A DNA stretch of 64,000 bases from Isoetes taiwanensis. Taxonomy: Eukaryota > Streptophyta > Lycopodiopsida > Isoetales > Isoetaceae. Location: the NCBI GenBank assembly GCA_021234155.1, contig JAJEKV010000155.1, positions 1,044,995-1,108,994 on the forward strand, given 5' to 3'. Positions within the stretch are counted from its first letter, which is position 1. Every line of letters starts with the position of its first letter. The notes beneath the pieces are model-generated. The model was not told where the DNA came from. It was given only the letters and a program-made list of their open reading frames with translations, and did not search any database. Shown in pieces: positions 61,492-64,000 of this stretch. The translations under genes were made by a program, and so were the position numbers.

Positions 61492-61769
61492 CCCACCTTA
61501 GACCAATCGCTCATAGACCCAAAGAGGAGGCACAACAGACATACATTACCCGAAGAAACTCTCCGGCCTAAAGGTTGTTAGAAAACCGTGACAGAATAGG
61601 TTTACTGCCAAACCGTATACAAATACAAATATAGATAGAAATATGTACATGTATCGGCGGTGCCCGAGGACCTAGGCCGATTCTACGATCCATGATCTTC
61701 TAAATGTATGAGCTCCAACTCAACCGAAGCTCAAGCCAACATCTCGATGCAGGGCTGGTCGACGACCAG

Positions 61770-64000
61770 CTCAAGATAGCTGCATCCTAACGTCACTCAT
61801 ATACCTGACAACTTTGAAGGGTGTGGTATTCGCCCACGCCTCCAACCTAGCAATACAGCAAAGCCTCTCCGATGTAAATTTCACCAACCCATCTTCCTCG
61901 GTTCTCAACCCCGAGATGGTGTGCACCGCATGATAGAGGCAATGGATCCGCGGCTTTTTCACGCGATGAGCGCGGTGTAGTACTTCTGCGGGCCCCGCTT
62001 CCAACATGGGGATTTATACATGCCATAATGTACCGCCTTTGACTTGTTCAAGGGTGCCGGCATCCCATAGCTTACTTGAGGAAGCATGTGTCAAGGTACT
62101 GCCTCGAGGTCGGGCAAGGACCGGCCTCGCTTGCACTTGGATGCACCTATGTTCGCATTCCATTTGCCATTGGAGTCAGTTTCCCTTTTCCGCTGCAAGA
62201 AGCTTTTAGGGTATCAGGCCCATTAACAAGCAAGGTTAGGAGATGAGTATCATCCATGTTGACTGCCTTCCGGAAGTAGACGCATGTGGTCTGCCAAGAG
62301 CCCCATATTTCCGCAAGCAGATTCCGATATGGGACTGTGGATTTTCCCCTGTGGCCCGGGTAAGCCAAGAAAGCTTTTTGCACCTGCCCAAGTCATCTCT
62401 ATGGCGAGGGAAATCACCTGCCCGCACTGCACCTCGCATAAAAGCAGGGTTCTATTAGTAATCTTGAATAAAGTACTGATAGGACCAATCATGCACCGCC
62501 AGGACTATTGTTCTCCATTGCATAGAGTGTCTTCCAACCCCAGCCGCGTCTTCGCAACGGATGGAATTGTCCCGCCAGGTCGACGGGAATTCCACCCAAA
62601 TATTTGTAAGCCGGGCAAATCCACTTCAACATTTGGCCAATGACATGTGAGGATTGAGGTCGGTCATGTGCGCATCTATACCGTAACCATCTTGGTTTTG
62701 GCTAAGTTGACACCATGTCGGGCCTCCGCGTAATGTGTCCAGATGGCGCTTGCATGTCTTTCGAGCGGTGTTAGGAGGGTCCACATTAATGCAAGATAGA
62801 TCACCGCCCCATCGATCCGGGTGGTGAGATGATCTTAGTGCCTCCATTATCACGAGCCATCTCCAAATTTATCAATATACAAAATACAAATAGTGTGGGA
62901 GAGAGGGTATCTCTCAAGGAATTCTCGAGCATCACAAGCTTCCTCGGAATGGTCGTGGTCTGCTGGGTTTGCGTAAAATTTCGAACTGCATGTCTCATAT
63001 AACCCGGTGACACCGCCAGTTTCAGAAGTTCTCGGCAGGATGTCTAGTCGCTTCCACCTTGCCCATGCCTTTTCACGGTAAGTAACGGTATCGTGCCTCG
63101 TGAAGTCTATGAAGCAAAGAATACAGATTCGGCTGACATTTCCCGCCGTCCTCAAACCAGAGTCCGCTGCTGCGGAAGATATGATCTATGGTTGAGTGCC
63201 TCAAATTAACTCCGCATGTGTGAGTGTTCTGACTGAAAGGTTTCCGCCCATCCTCGGCCAAGTGTCAGCCGAGGATCCCGCATGAAGCTTTGCAAACACC
63301 GGAAATATCATGATGTAGGACCGTAATCACCGGGCAATCTGGCCCCGCCTATAGATTGGGACAACCCCCGCTAATGGTCCATTACTGGGAAAACTCACAA
63401 GAATGCCTTTGTTGAACATGTCCGTCAAGCATTCTGCATACGATGGATGGTCCCGCCTAGCTAAGTAACTCCCGCCTCTACATGCTATTAAGGTCTCAGG
63501 CAGCTTTTCTATCAAGTTGGGACGGGGCACTGCTACCTTCCTGCCTCCGTGGATCTCCAAGACGGGCCCCCGGGCTGGGGTAATGCCGCCTGCCTCGGGA
63601 GCTGGGGAGCTTACAGGTGTATTGCCCCCACCGGGTCTCCGAGTGGATGTTTCTCAGGGCGGCACCGCCTCCCGAGCACCCCCTCTCTCGCCGTGACTAT
63701 CCCGGGATGAGTTCCGTGAGGGGAAGAACATTTCCGCCGGACGCGAATGTAAATCCTAGCCTTAAGGAAAGTGCTGTATTGTTTCAATGCATCCGAAAGG
63801 TGAGTGGTCTGACTTTGGGCGAGCTGGCCATTGGTTTTTGCACTCTCAAAGATCGAACCACCGGGTTATGCGTAAAGGTCAGAGTTCTTTGTGGTTTGCC
63901 TAGGCGGATCTCCCAAAATACCTTTCTCGCAGCGAAATTTCAGGGACGCCAATGAGCATGCCCGCCACCGCCCATCGCTGAGCATTGTGAGATACGCTTG
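61770..64000 (-). mobile_element. Non-LTR retrotransposon (LINE) RT region, partial, runs off window
   Basis: The RT lies on the minus strand, with the endonuclease presumably beyond 64000. In order: GVVPIYRRG near 63350 (family V-V-P-I-Y-K-x-G, start of the RT), then ILCFIDFTR with HDTV near 63115 (F-I-D-F-x-K-A-F-D-T-V), LDILPRTSE and GLYETCSSK near 63005 (x-L-Y-E). Next come PLSHTICILYIDKFG at about 62890 (G-C-P-L-S-P-T-L-F-x-L-Y-I-D), KRHLDTLRG near 62745 (thumb entry) and YKYLGG near 62610, followed by a post-RT segment with VNMDDTHLL to about 61.77 kb. The catalytic YADD box is not readable in one frame. GC content is higher than in the rest of the window. It resembles the 37-41 kb LINE at motif level but not closely in DNA. 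Confidence 0.75.

Noticed and set aside
62243-62643. Plus-strand frames of 71-119 codons near the window end
   Set aside because: They are antisense to the LINE reverse transcriptase on the minus strand.

Overview
The window looks like repeat-rich intergenic DNA from a land plant nuclear genome. The evidence is one intact plant-type RING-H2 (ATL) gene, one intron-containing gene for a plastid-type alpha/beta hydrolase (phytyl ester synthase-like), an L1-type LINE with a zf-RVT-like C-terminus, Ty3/gypsy fragments, and two further APE-type LINEs. There are no ribosomal, plastid or bacterial operons. The mix and density of elements would fit a large genome such as a fern or gymnosperm, but the lineage is an inference and not shown.

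Layout. 0-12.4 kb: decayed Ty3/gypsy pieces (2.9-3.7 kb and 10.1-10.9 kb), the first split by a 327-bp MITE with a 4-bp target duplication, plus a coiled-coil coding relic on the minus strand (9.2-9.8 kb). 12.4-18 kb: the only convincing host genes, a one-exon ATL RING gene (+, 12.66-13.15 kb) and a convergent multi-exon hydrolase gene (-, about 17.65-15.97 kb). 18.9-36.9 kb: repeats only. Two ~2.9-kb direct copies of an unclassified repeat (19.9-22.8 and 31.7-34.7 kb) bracket ~9 kb that holds coding relics, a pyrimidine-rich tract and a GC-richer segment ending in a perfect hairpin plus T-run. 37-41.3 kb: a near full-length LINE on the minus strand. 43.6-46.6 kb: an unclassified minus-strand relic with palindromic 17-19-mers. 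48.0-53.8 kb: a second MITE copy, then an L1-type LINE on the plus strand ending in poly(A), whose upstream part carries a ~100-bp tandem repeat. 53.8-61.5 kb: repeats, a weak Ty1/copia relic, a ~570-bp decamer array rich in heat-shock-element-like units, and a pentamer microsatellite. 61.8-64 kb: a third LINE (minus strand) running off the window.

Limits. Almost every recognisable coding stretch except the RING gene and exon 1 of the hydrolase is broken by one- or two-base shifts. This may be real decay or uncorrected long-read indels, and I cannot separate the two from one sequence. Family calls rest on motifs read by eye. No database search was possible.
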